A stretch of 64,000 nt of DNA from Blastobasis lacticolella (lineage: Eukaryota > Arthropoda > Insecta > Lepidoptera > Blastobasidae): NCBI GenBank assembly GCA_905147135.1, contig LR990055.1:124001-188000 (forward strand), read 5' to 3'. Position 1 is the stretch's first letter; every line of letters begins with the position of its first letter. This document shows, in pieces, positions 55,112-64,000 of this stretch. Position numbers and translations under genes: made by a program. The notes below the pieces were generated by a model. That model made no database searches, had not been told where the DNA came from, and worked only from the letters and a program-made list of their open reading frames with translations.

Positions 55112-55295
55112 ACCCTTTATAATGCGTACGGCTAAGGAATGGAACACGTTGCCTTCGAGTGTGTTCCTTGATCAATACAATCTGGATGCCTTCAAGGCTA
55201 GAGTGAATAGGCTGTTCCAAGACGGGCATGCTTCATCTTCGGCCGCATCGTCACTTACCAACAGGTGAGATGGCGGTCAAATGCCTGTCTTGTCA
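55112..55295 (+). pseudogene. LINE-B C-terminus and 3-prime UTR
   Basis: FIMRTAKEWNTLPSSVFLDQ, YNLDAFKARVNRLFQDGHAS and SSAASSLTNR then a stop at 55268, followed by AGATGGCGGTCAAATGCCTG. It is the cleanest copy of the LINE-B end in the window and defines its stop. It is 5-prime truncated at about 55112. Confidence 0.85.
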
Positions 55296-56046
55296 TACAC
55301 TTAAAATAACGACATGCCTAATACGGGCATTATTGGAAAATCATTGGCTCATTCTTTAATACATAAAAATTGATTAAATATAGAACCGTTTTCAAAATAT
55401 TTAGCTTTATCATTCATCTTCAAAATATTTAGTTTTTTGTTTTAATTGAAGGAGGCAAGCGAGCGGATCATATCACTTGATGATATTTTTGTATATAACT
55501 GAAATAAAAATCATAATACTTTATTTATGTTATTAGGCAAACTTGCAGCTTAATTAGATTTCATTAATTTGTTGTACAAATGAGTAACACACAGCCATTT
55601 ACAACTTTGCACCAGTAGTAAATTATTATATCACACGTACTTATAACTACGTGAGTTGGCGCACAATAACATTCCCTGCGCTTGAAATAAAAAAAATCGC
55701 AGAGAAAAAAAAGCACTGAACCGATTTATTCAATAAAAGTATTCTCCGCCGCTCCCGCAAGTAAAATAGTTGTTCGTTTAGCATTCTGCTCTATCGCGGA
55801 AATTTGCGGAACGGAAAAAATCCTGAATGTTTAACCCGCTAAGAGGGGGTCCGACGCTGGCTGAATGCTGATCAGGCCGCGTGACATATTACCTGCGGCG
55901 CGGTGGGGCACAATGAGTACTGTGGGGCACGGTGGGACATTGTGGGACAAGTAGGTATGTACCAATTAATGGCCCGTGACAGTAGCTACGTGTACTTTGT
56001 AGAGGGCGTACTTGTACATTTTGATATATTGATTGGTGGGCTATAA
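55296..56046. other. Spacer
   Basis: At 55893-55950 GTGGGGCAC/GTGGGACA words repeat four to five times. Nothing else was recognised. Confidence 0.45.
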
Positions 56047-56175
56047 ATGTCTACAGGTACCTCAAAGGCCGGCACCGCATCCGCTCCCCTCAGGTTGCAA
56101 ATGTTCTTGACGACGGTAGCTGCTTTCCATCAGGTGGACAGTATCTTCGTGGGCCTCCATAGGCAATAAAACAAA
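56047..56175 (+). mobile_element. Family F retroelement end, plus strand
   Basis: AGGTACCTCAAAGGCCGGCA, CCGCATCCGCTCCCCTCAGG, GCTGCTTTCCATCAGGTGGA and CTCCATAGGCAATAAAAC. It shows the same 3-prime core (TTCCATCAGGTGG) as LINE-A. No coding part. Confidence 0.7.
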
Positions 56176-56298
56176 TTTGTAATAATTTACAGTTATCTTC
56201 ATCGTCGCTAATAGATAGATATTTCCAGAGAGACACGTGCTTAATTATTACTACACTACAGAGTCCTAAACGCCTCCATTTATTAGGATAATAATACC

Positions 56299-56383
56299 CG
56301 TATTCAGAAACAATACTTGTCTAAGCAATGTAGCTTTACTATGCGTTCTCACAGTGATCTTTGCTAAGTGAATGCGCTGTGTT
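56299..56383 (-). mobile_element. M3 element, right end
   Basis: ACCCGTATTCAGAAACAATA, CTTGTCTAAGCAATGTAGCT and ATGCGTTCTCACAGTGATCT are the inverted end of M3 (compare 48720-48807). It stops at 56383, where another MITE begins, suggesting that element landed in it; the far side was not found. Confidence 0.62.
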
Positions 56384-56597
56384 CAGGGGGTCTACAAAGG
56401 CCACATTAGCGTTTCATAATATGATTCATATTAATTTGTCACAAACTTATCTGCAGCGTCGCTGTTGTAGACATTGACATGAAAATTCAAAAAGGCGTCA
56501 CTTAGTTCCAGTATTGGCCACCTGATCAGACAAGTTTGTGGCACTCTGATATGAATCATAATATGAACCACCCTATGTGGCCTTTTTACACCCCCTG
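56384..56597. mobile_element. MITE with CAGGGGGTGTA ends, 214 bp, carrying an M2 copy
   Basis: Left CAGGGGGTCTACAAAGGCCA and right TGGCCTTTTTACACCCCCTG are inverted ends; pairing continues inward through CATAATATGATTCATAT (about 45-50 bp in all). The loop is occupied by an M2 copy at 56440-56540. No transposase frame. A target duplication was not confirmed. Confidence 0.72.
56440..56540 (+). mobile_element. M2 MITE copy nested in another MITE
   Basis: The left end is CACAAACTTATCTG and the right end CAGACAAGTTTGTG, with GCGTCGCTGTTGTAGACATT and TTAGTTCCAGTATTGGCCAC inside. It matches 23898-24008 throughout. Confidence 0.75.
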
Positions 56598-56697
56598 TAC
56601 GTTTATTTTGATAGACATAATAGTAAAGATAAAAGAACTGGGGTCAAAGCTAGTCGATCGCCACTCCAGTATTGTCAGTGCGAATCATGTGCGTTTC

Positions 56698-56762
56698 TTT
56701 TTATACCACTAAGGTGGCAAACCAGCTTACGGCCTGCCTGATGGTAAGCAGTCATCACCCAC
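56698..56762 (-). mobile_element. LINE-E 3-prime end
   Basis: TTTTTATACCACTAAGGTGG, CAAACCAGCTTACGGCCTGC and CTGATGGTAAGCAGTCATC match the complement of 21270-21333. A very short truncated copy. Confidence 0.72.
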
Positions 56763-57469
56763 GCGTTGGCACGCGTTTATGAATATGGGTGTAAATAATA
56801 GTGGGTGTACAGGTTGTAATGTAAATGGGAAAAATAATGTTTTTTTTATGTTATACCGAAACACGAGACATAATAAAAATTCCCGTGTGAAACATCTTTT
56901 CACCTCTCCAGAACAAAAAAAGGCGCTATTGGCATGTCAAAGTCCCTGTTTGCTGAGCGCTTGAGTAACAATTAGTATAAAGTAATTACGAATCACTTTT
57001 ACTTACGCTCTCAGCAAATAATTAGTATGATGCGAGTATTTACAGCTTAAATAATCTACTATTACTACTGGCACTAAGTACTAGAAGTACTAAATGCATA
57101 CTTCTCGTACTCAAGAGGCGAATCATTCGCCTTTGCCCATATGATGTAACAACTGATTTTTGATCTGCGATGGTGACGGAGGCGCGCTCGCATCAGTTTT
57201 AGTCCCGCGAGCGACGCTCGGCACACTCATAGATTTATAATCCGCACACTAGACACATCGTGTCACGCAGTTGGCATTTGTCATGTCGAGGGGCTTTGCT
57301 ATCGACAGGGAAATATGAATGTTCTGATGTACCTACAAGTTTCCGCGACGTCTTATGCGTAACATTAAATTTGAATAAGTACCTATATATAAGACAATTT
57401 ATATTTCGTAGGAACGAAGATAAACAATATTGCGTTGCTCTGTAAACCAAAGTATTTATATACTTTAAC
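56763..57469. other. Spacer, nothing recognised
   Basis: Short frames only; no repeat end or RNA gene seen. Confidence 0.45.
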
Positions 57470-57545
57470 TTATCAGGGGGAGGCCTTTTCTCAGCAGTGG
57501 AATGATTCAGGCTAATATAATAGTAATAATAACTTAACCAAAGAA
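57470..57545 (+). mobile_element. RTE-like 3-prime end
   Basis: GGGGGAGGCCTTTTCTCAGC, AGTGGAATGATTCAGGCTAA and a TAATAGTAATAATAA tail correspond to the end of the repeat at 25075-25350 (GAGAGGCCCTAAGCCCTGCA). Confidence 0.55.
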
Positions 57546-58461
57546 AAGACATTTAAAGGTCATTATTATATTCGTGTCGTTTTACAATTTTCCAGGCTTT
57601 TTTATTGTGCAGCCTTTGTTTATAATATATCATGTGCTGATTGGTTTGTCGATTGCGTGATCTTTGTATTACTCAAAGCACCATATTATACAAGATGGTA
57701 CATTAATTACCTATTGTTGTACCGACACTTTACACACTAAAGAAATTCCGTTCTGTCACCAAGCTCTAAATTATTATGAGCCATCTCGGCTGATGACGAG
57801 TTCGCCTTTATATCAATTTTAGAGATGCCGTCAAAATCGCCCCTCTCTCTATCAGATCAGAGGTCTGTTAATAATGGACTAAAATTCGCCGCGCCGATGC
57901 CGTAGCGTACCACGTTAAACTTTAATCAAAGGCCCGCTGTGCCCGAACACGTTACAAATAACGCCACAATAGCAGCGCCGGGGGCTAGGCTGTCTTCATT
58001 ACCGCGCCTAAGTGACCATTAAAATTCATTTTTCGGCCGCTACCTGCAACGCACGGGGGTCGCCGGTCGCTGCAAACGTAAGGGCGCACTGTACCCCACT
58101 AGTGTACCCCAAAAGGGGACCCTGTACCCTAATTGACTCCGCAGGCATTTCTACCGCTCATAAATGAATATAAATGGAACATCTTAAACACTATATTCCT
58201 TTGTAGTTGCCAAGGGGTCCTTTATGCGCGCTGCAGTACGCCGCCGAATTGTTAATATCTCCGTCTAATTCGTGTCGAAATATATTAAGGTGGAGACTCG
58301 GGATTGGGGTACGCTGCGCCGTTCCACCGAAATGGGTTTGAGTAGTTTTCGGACCAAACGGCGTATTATGAGATAGCGATTGCTGTGCCTGGAGAATTGC
58401 TGCAACAAAAAGTGTGTCCAGAATACGTTTTGAACGTCATTGTATTTGTTATCATAGGCTC
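57546..58461. other. Spacer; GC-rich island near 57880-58070
   Basis: The island mixes GC-rich words with TTTAATCAAAGG (a TCF-like site), TTCATTACCGCGCC and CATTAAAATTC. It resembles the TAAT islands at 10321 and 13195, but function is unknown. No gene. Confidence 0.35.
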
Positions 58462-58778
58462 TAGGTGACAAATAAGCAGACAGCCCACTTGACGTAACTG
58501 TCGCCCATAAAATCCAAGAATTATGCATGTTAGGTTTCACGTAACAAACATTCAGAATGCGTGCGTTGTCTCAGTGAGGACTATGAATAGTTGCCTTATC
58601 CTTCAAACCGGAATAGCATAGCAGATAGATAGATAGATTCATAACATAACTCTGGTAAATGTGCTCATTTGAAAGTGTGTCCCATTGAAATTGTGTCCAG
58701 AATAAACTAAATCGTACTCACCAAGGCGGACGCTCAGGACTTGAGGGAGGGAGTCCTACCACAAGATAATAGGTGTAC
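58462..58778 (-). mobile_element. Family C end, diverged
   Basis: CAGACAGCCCACTTGACGTA, ACTGTCGCCCATAAAATCCA, CAGTGAGGACTATGAATAG, CCTTATCCTTCAAACCGGAA, and farther on TCGTACTCACCAAGGCGGAC and GGGAGTCCTACCAC. The middle holds an AGAT microsatellite (58622-58637). It is older than the copy at 54808. Confidence 0.65.
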
Positions 58779-59551
58779 AAGATTATAACTGACACTCTTT
58801 ACTTTCTCTTATCCAAATAAGAAGACGGATCAGGGAATCCACAATGTACCTTGATGTCCCTACAAACGCATTAAGAAATACATTCCGCAACTAGCGATGT
58901 GGTGCCCGAGATTGGTACCCACAGCCTGCATATATTTGTCCCGAGTAATGAACTTGCCCATGTTTGGTATTCGCGTCGCCTAGGCATATGCGACAAGTGC
59001 AGACGGGCGATGCCAATAGCTCCGGGCTAGTCTGCGAGTGTTTGTGGACCCCACGCCCCGCACCCCGCACCCCGCGCCTTGCTAACTAACTCCAACGTTT
59101 TTGCCGCGAACGTTGACTTTACACTCCGGAACTACTTTACACTGTGAACCGTACAGTTTACAACGCGAGTTTCGCTTGTTTTCTAAAGGCAGCGTTTAGC
59201 TGGAAAGCGTTCGCGTTCAGCTTTAGACTCTCTGAAACAGGTGCGATTTAAGGCGATATTAGATATCGTATAAGCTACTTTAGCTTTAAGTCCGCCAATG
59301 AATCTTTAGTGCATAACGTTTTAATAGATAAATATCGCATGCGTTCTTGCGATAATACGTTTCGCGTCTTTTCCACACTGCTGCATTATTATGGCTATTT
59401 GTTTATGCAATTATAAGTTTGTGAACACAATACAAAAGTACTAAACACAAATATCGCAAGTACGCAGGACGCAGGAACGCAAGCGACCTACTTCTATTTG
59501 TGCGTCATTATCGTAACAGTGTGTATGCGTCAAAATAAAAAAATACTCATG
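58779..59551. other. Spacer with a C-rich tract
   Basis: At 59049-59079 CCCCGCACCCCGCACCCCGC makes the minus strand G-quadruplex-capable. No gene recognised. Confidence 0.5.
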
Positions 59552-59927
59552 CCCGTTTTCACTAAACATAGGAATCGCCTAATGCCAATTCCCAAATACT
59601 TAGGAATTGCTTAAGACTAAAATACGTTTCACCAACCGCTAGAAAATAACTAAAGCGAGGAAGTGGACTGAACGGAGCTTAATCCCTAGGCATCGCCTAA
59701 AATGATAGTTGTGTTCTGTTTTAAACAGCAACTTTTATGACTCGGCGGCCTGAAAACTGAAAACGGCGGAAAACTGAAACTAAATGTCACCGTTTTATAT
59801 AGATAAATTTCGCCTGGAGGAAGAGGTTTGGTGAAAACATGTGAAATAGATTAATTGGCTAAGGCCATTACTAAAGGTAAAAGTTTCCTAGTTAGGTAAT
59901 ACTTAATTCTAGTTTATTGAAAACGGG
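59552..59927. mobile_element. Candidate MITE, 376 bp, CCCGTTTTCA ends
   Basis: The left end is CCCGTTTTCACTAAAC and the right end its complement with one change (GTTTATTGAAAACGGG). Subterminal parts, TAGGAATCGCCTAATGCC and its inexact partner near 59885, are weakly similar. No transposase. Target duplication unclear. Confidence 0.58.
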
Positions 59928-60625
59928 TGTTACTCTGAATAGATAAGTAACGTCTTCTCAGTGGACGCATTATCGCACCAACTGGGAGAGGTTTTAAACC
60001 GATTTAGCGGTAGCGGCGACATTACGAATGAATTGCGGCGGAGCCAACTGAATCAACTGACTGATTCGAATCTCGCAAAGCTCATTGTTCCATTAATTCC
60101 TGTTTGAGACAAACACACTATTTAATTTGCAAACGGGCTATTAGTGAGAGCGTGTAACGTTATTCATTTGGGGAAGCCGCCGTCGATACAAAGCGTCTTA
60201 ATTCTATTCGCAGGGTTCCGCGACAAGCGAAAGCGAACCTTATTGCGGTGTTATAAGATACTTATTTGAAGGGCTCCGTGTTGAGTTATGAAGGCAGTTG
60301 GCGGTAATTGGCGTGCCGGTGCGTTATGCGGGCGTAATTGCGCAAATATTGGTGTAATTAAAATGGTTGTTGAGTCGGCAAGGATTACGCGTACAACCAC
60401 TTGTAATGGGATGATATTCGCTGTGGTTATAGGATGCCGTCGTTATAATAAAAGATTATACCTCCGTCACCATACATACGTACGTGTACGTACATACCAG
60501 GGGTAAGAAAAGACTATTAAGTGCCACAAACTCCCGACATAGCTATTTCAGAATATTTTATTTTGAAGACTACAACAACATACAACGTACTTGGCGCATT
60601 GTTAGCCGTAAATTGGCTGAGAGAA
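59928..60625. other. Spacer; moderately GC-rich
   Basis: 60000-60310 has several ATTACG/TTAATT words in GC-richer DNA. At 60520 GTGCCACAAACT matches an M2 end. No gene. Confidence 0.35.
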
Positions 60626-60635
60626 GTAACTATTT

Positions 60636-60798
60636 ATGTTATATGGCAGACAAACAGTTAAACCAGCCACCTGATGCAAAGTTGTCACCACCGCCCATGG
60701 ACATCATGAACACGGAGTTACCCATGCGTTTCCCGCCTCTGAAGAGACGCCTAAATTACCTCTTGAACGATCCCATGTCATAGTCTCAAGGAAACTCT
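60636..60798 (-). mobile_element. LINE-A 3-prime end with 10-bp target duplication
   Basis: The plus-strand text ATGTTATATGGCAGACAAAC, ACCTGATGCAAAGTTGTCAC, CCCATGGACATCATGAACAC and TCTGAAGAGACGCCTAAATT matches 15551-15715. Flanks GTAACTATTT (60626-60635) and GTAACTATTT (60799-60808) are identical, defining a 163-bp 5-prime-truncated LINE insertion. Confidence 0.88.
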
Positions 60799-61308
60799 GT
60801 AACTATTTGCTGTCCCTTAGGTCCGAAGAACTTATTGTTAGCCGTCAGAATATTTACTGACTCTACATAATATGATTTAATACATTCCGATTTTAGAATA
60901 AGGAAGTACTTTATTTAAACTTCCCACCATAACGAGTCCGGCTTCACTTACTAAATCGACCAACTAATTAGCTGACCCACGAGTCATGTGGACTAGCACA
61001 GCCACACCGCTGCTGAATTTTAACATCGCCTCCCCTTCACGTGCAGATTATATTGACTTCCCAAATACGTGGGACACCCCCTTCCCGTTTCGCTCGTAGA
61101 GCAAATGGAAAGACAATTCTGGAATATAAAAACTTGCCTCTACATTTCGAGGCTCTCCTCCTCTTGTCTCCTCTTGTGCTCTTTCATGTTAATGATTCAA
61201 AACTAAGAGTAGTAATTGGCTTTGTGCTCTGTGGTGTTGTTGAAATACGCCGCTTCAGATTTCATCTCGTTTCCCACTTTTCGATTGAATGTTTTGTTTT
61301 AGTTAGAA
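60799..61308. other. Spacer, nothing recognised
   Basis: The 156-codon frame at 61041-61511 runs partly through the Helitron below and shows no domain, so it is treated as chance. Confidence 0.5.
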
Positions 61309-61508
61309 CTAGTGACCCGGCGCGACTTTGTACGTATATTTTACCGCTACCTACCCTTTTTTTACTTATAAACCTTCCTCATAAATCAGTCTATCTATTG
61401 TTGAAAACTGCATTAATATACGCTGCGTGGTTTAAAAGATCTAATAAACACACACAGATACATAGGGACCGACGGCGGGAAGCGACTTTGTTTTATACTA
61501 CGTATAGA
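61309..61508 (-). mobile_element. Short Helitron, 200 bp, minus strand
   Basis: Read on the minus strand it begins with TC (TCTATACGTAGTATAAAACA), continues AAGTCGCTTCCCGCCGTCGG, and ends GGTCACTAG with CTAG at 61312-61309. The base before TC is A and the base after CTAG is T, the expected AT target. Strongly reduced, no coding capacity; it depends on enzymes from elsewhere. Confidence 0.78.
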
Positions 61509-61918
61509 TGAAACTTTTAGGCAAACGCAAACAGGGCTTCGATCCTGGTACGGAAATCGTCTCAGTTGCTGTAACATTACAATTGCATCGCATGTCAAAC
61601 GTGTGATTGTTATTCAAATGACAGATGTTGAGTTGCAACTTTCATGAGTTCGAACTTTTTCACAATTCGTTTCTGGTACTTTAGTTGCATTATGGTTTTA
61701 TATGTCTGTTGGTACTCCAATAATTAAATAAATAAAGAAATTACTAAGTTGCATTTTTCTTAGTTGTCAAACTGCCTTCAATTCTGTCAACGAAAACGTG
61801 TCAAAGGTCGAACAATGATTTAACTGCAATTTAACTGGGATGATGCTTGGACTGACTCGATACCTCGACGTAGTTATAGTAACATCACAGTTAAATTGCA
61901 ACATAATAAATAAATAAT
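61509..61918. other. Spacer, nothing recognised
   Basis: AT-rich; no frame, repeat end or RNA gene seen. Confidence 0.5.
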
Positions 61919-62090
61919 AATAATAATAAATAAATATTCATGGACAAATTCACACAGCGCCATCTAGCCCCAAACTAAGGAAAGCTATGGGTGCTAAAGA
62001 ACTGATAAACTACTTAAATACTTTTTAAATACATACTTATTATACATAGAACACCAAGACCCGTAACAGAATAACAACTGCATTGCACAC
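61919..62090 (-). mobile_element. SINE-2 copy, head missing
   Basis: An AATAAT-rich tail, then ATTCATGGACAAATTCACAC, AGCGCCATCTAGCCCCAAAC and TTATACATAGAACACCAAGA match the complement of 38700-38880. The tRNA-like head is absent. Confidence 0.75.
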
Positions 62091-62454
62091 CAGAATCGGT
62101 ACCCAGGTTATTTTAACGCTGACAAATAAAACTAAACATCACTAGCTTGAAAGTGCTTTCAAGGATTTATGAAAATTAAGAACTGAATAATAAATGAACG
62201 TCGGATTTTACTTTAGTAAGTATAAATATGCAAAGAGCTGTGTGCAATAATTTTAAAAAGTTTGAATATTTTATGATTTCATTTTTGTATCTACATAAAT
62301 GGTCTGAAACTGATAGACGTACCCATGTCATGATCACAAACGCGTGGATGATGACCGTTGGGCGATGGCCGATGACACACTAGTGGGATTATACACTTGT
62401 GTGTTGATGAAATAATTCGCTATTCTCGAGAGGACTCCAGACTTACTATATTGA

Positions 62455-62557
62455 CGACCTTTTGAAGATAGCAAAGCTGGAACTAAGTGTCACTATTTTG
62501 AAATGTCATGTCAATTTCAACAACAGCGACGCTGTCACCGGGTCAGATAAGTTTGTT
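62455..62557 (-). mobile_element. M2 MITE copy, inverted
   Basis: GGAACTAAGTGTCACTATTT, GAAATGTCATGTCAATTTCA, ACAACAGCGACGCTGTCACC and GGGTCAGATAAGTTTGTT are the complement of the M2 body and its left end. The other end has decayed. Confidence 0.65.
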
Positions 62558-64000
62558 CCACTATATGATACTGGAACAACTGACGATGACAGAAACTCGC
62601 TGATAATGATACAAATACAAAATTAAAAATAATCAAATTAATACATATTATGTTGTTACACGTTTCCAGTACATCAACTAGTGCTACAGATAAATGGAAA
62701 GGTTATTTTAGCTCCCACATTAGGGCAGGCCTGTATCGTGGGGCCAGATTATATTTATGGATTATTCTACGCTTAGGTAAAACTATGATGATACAGACAG
62801 ACACAGATACTGAGATTTGCCGATCGAAAGACATATTTAGTATCCTATTCAATAAATAAATACTTTTTTTAAAACATATAGACGCGAAAAGAGACTTAAT
62901 TTTATACTATGTTACACTAAGGATATTACAGATACAAAATAACAAGCAAGCGCATACTAGCGGCCACTGCACTCCATTGCGTTCGTTCTCGGAGCATTAA
63001 TGTGTAGAATTAACCAATTTGAAAGCAGCAAACTAGTTACGTTAGGGTAAATAAAGATAATGAAAGGCTCTAGAACAAAAGAGGACTGTCTAAATATTTC
63101 ATTTTCAGTTTAATGGTGCAGTTAGAACGAGTGCTAATTAGTGCTTGTTAGTTGTTGTAGTGGGTCTGTGTAGGGTTGCTTGGAAGGCCCGTGCGATTCT
63201 GTAGCTCAATAATAATCGAAACAGATGTGTGTCTGTGTATATGTCTAGCTGTAGCATCGGAATTCTAGAACGAATGGACCGATTCCGATTTAATCGAGAT
63301 GGTTGGGTAATTTCAGTAGTTTGGTAAATATTTGATTTGTAGAGGGTTTTCCGACAACAAGCTATCTGTTATGGAATCGTTGGATGAAGAAGATTAATTC
63401 GATGATAACTCCATCAAGGTTTAGGGTACCCTAAACCGACGAGCACGTAACTATAAAAAGATGTGTAATAATTGAAAAGGGTTTGTCTACCTAACGTGGT
63501 GTTTGCCCTACCGCTGCGGCAAAATTATATTATGTACTTATAACTATTACACCTACGACTATTATATGGATAAAATATCAAACTCAGGTTTTCGTCTTTT
63601 AGTGTAATACCAGTTTTACAGAGGCAGGAGGCTCCTTCTTTCCTTTCTTCCGAACGAAATCAGGAATCGGTTCGAATCACCGATACCGATGCGGATTACC
63701 CCCGACACGTTTATTCAATTAGAGTTTCAAGTATTTAGCGGGGAGGCGGCGAGGGGAGAGGCGCTGGGTAAGGTAATGGTACAGTACGAGAAAAAACAGC
63801 AAGAAGACTTCACACATCAAAGATATATAACGTTCCATTGCTGGATTTGAGCTTCCTCTATATTAGTGGAAGAGCCATGGTCTCCACGCCTGGCGCTGCT
63901 GCTAATGCAGATTTTAATCATTTCATTTAAATTTTCGCTTCCTCCATCCCGACATCCTAGTGTGTACGTAGATAAGAAGCTAAGTCTGGGACTGTCGCAT
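62558..64000. other. Spacer to window end
   Basis: GAACGAATGGACCGATTCCG near 63270 resembles a phrase common in lepidopteran transposons (recalled, weak). 63738-63770 is G-rich. No gene, RNA or clear element end was recognised. Confidence 0.4.

Noticed and set aside
61041..61511. 156-codon plus-strand frame
   Set aside because: Its second half is the complement of a Helitron, and the rest has no domain; it is a chance frame.
63421..63436. 16-bp palindrome TTTAGGGTACCCTAAA
   Set aside because: Short enough to be chance in a window this size; no context supports a function.

Overview
This window looks like eukaryotic, arthropod and most probably lepidopteran (butterfly or moth) nuclear DNA. 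It is AT-rich and has no bacterial-type gene packing. I found no convincing host exon chain, promoter or spliced gene. What can be recognised is almost entirely a mosaic of decayed mobile elements: non-LTR retrotransposons (LINEs), tRNA-derived SINEs, Helitrons, a hAT-type element and several small foldback (MITE-like) elements. The lepidopteran assignment rests on recalled family resemblance (Helitron ends, LINE 3-prime ends), so it is an inference. The unrecognised spacers could be intergenic DNA or a very long intron.

Layout. 2070-5533: a nearly full-length but broken jockey-type LINE on the minus strand (called LINE-B), with endonuclease and reverse transcriptase (RT). 6448-10177: a SINE, an RT fragment, two foldback elements, the C-terminal scrap of another LINE and a Helitron tail. 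10321-13445: two GC-rich islands dense in TAAT cores. 15541-21335: the main retroelement cluster. It holds LINE-A (minus) split by a 992-bp Helitron, an inverted copy of LINE-A, LINE-C, LINE-D with a clean 247-codon RT tail, and the end of LINE-E. 21336-38138: mostly unrecognised spacer with scattered ends of elements. 38139-39138: a hAT-type element with 8-bp target duplication, carrying a SINE and a palindromic minisatellite. 39139-64000: spacer with MITEs, SINEs, LINE ends, a triple MITE nest at 56299-56597 and a 200-bp Helitron at 61309-61508.

Repeat names used below. LINE-A to LINE-E are the LINE families named above. SINE-1 has a tRNA-like head and seven copies. SINE-2 is a second tRNA-headed family with four copies. 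Family C and family F are 3-prime-end modules of LINEs or SINEs whose coding part is not visible. M2 is a roughly 100-bp foldback family with CACAAACTT ends. M3 is an element family with CCCGTATTCA ends.

The elements do not work together as a system; they record successive insertions. The order of insertion can be read at several nests: Helitron into LINE-A, SINE-2 into hAT, a LINE-E end into SINE-1, and an M2 element inside another MITE that abuts an M3 copy. All boundaries without a target-site duplication are approximate, and family resemblances are from memory, without any database search.
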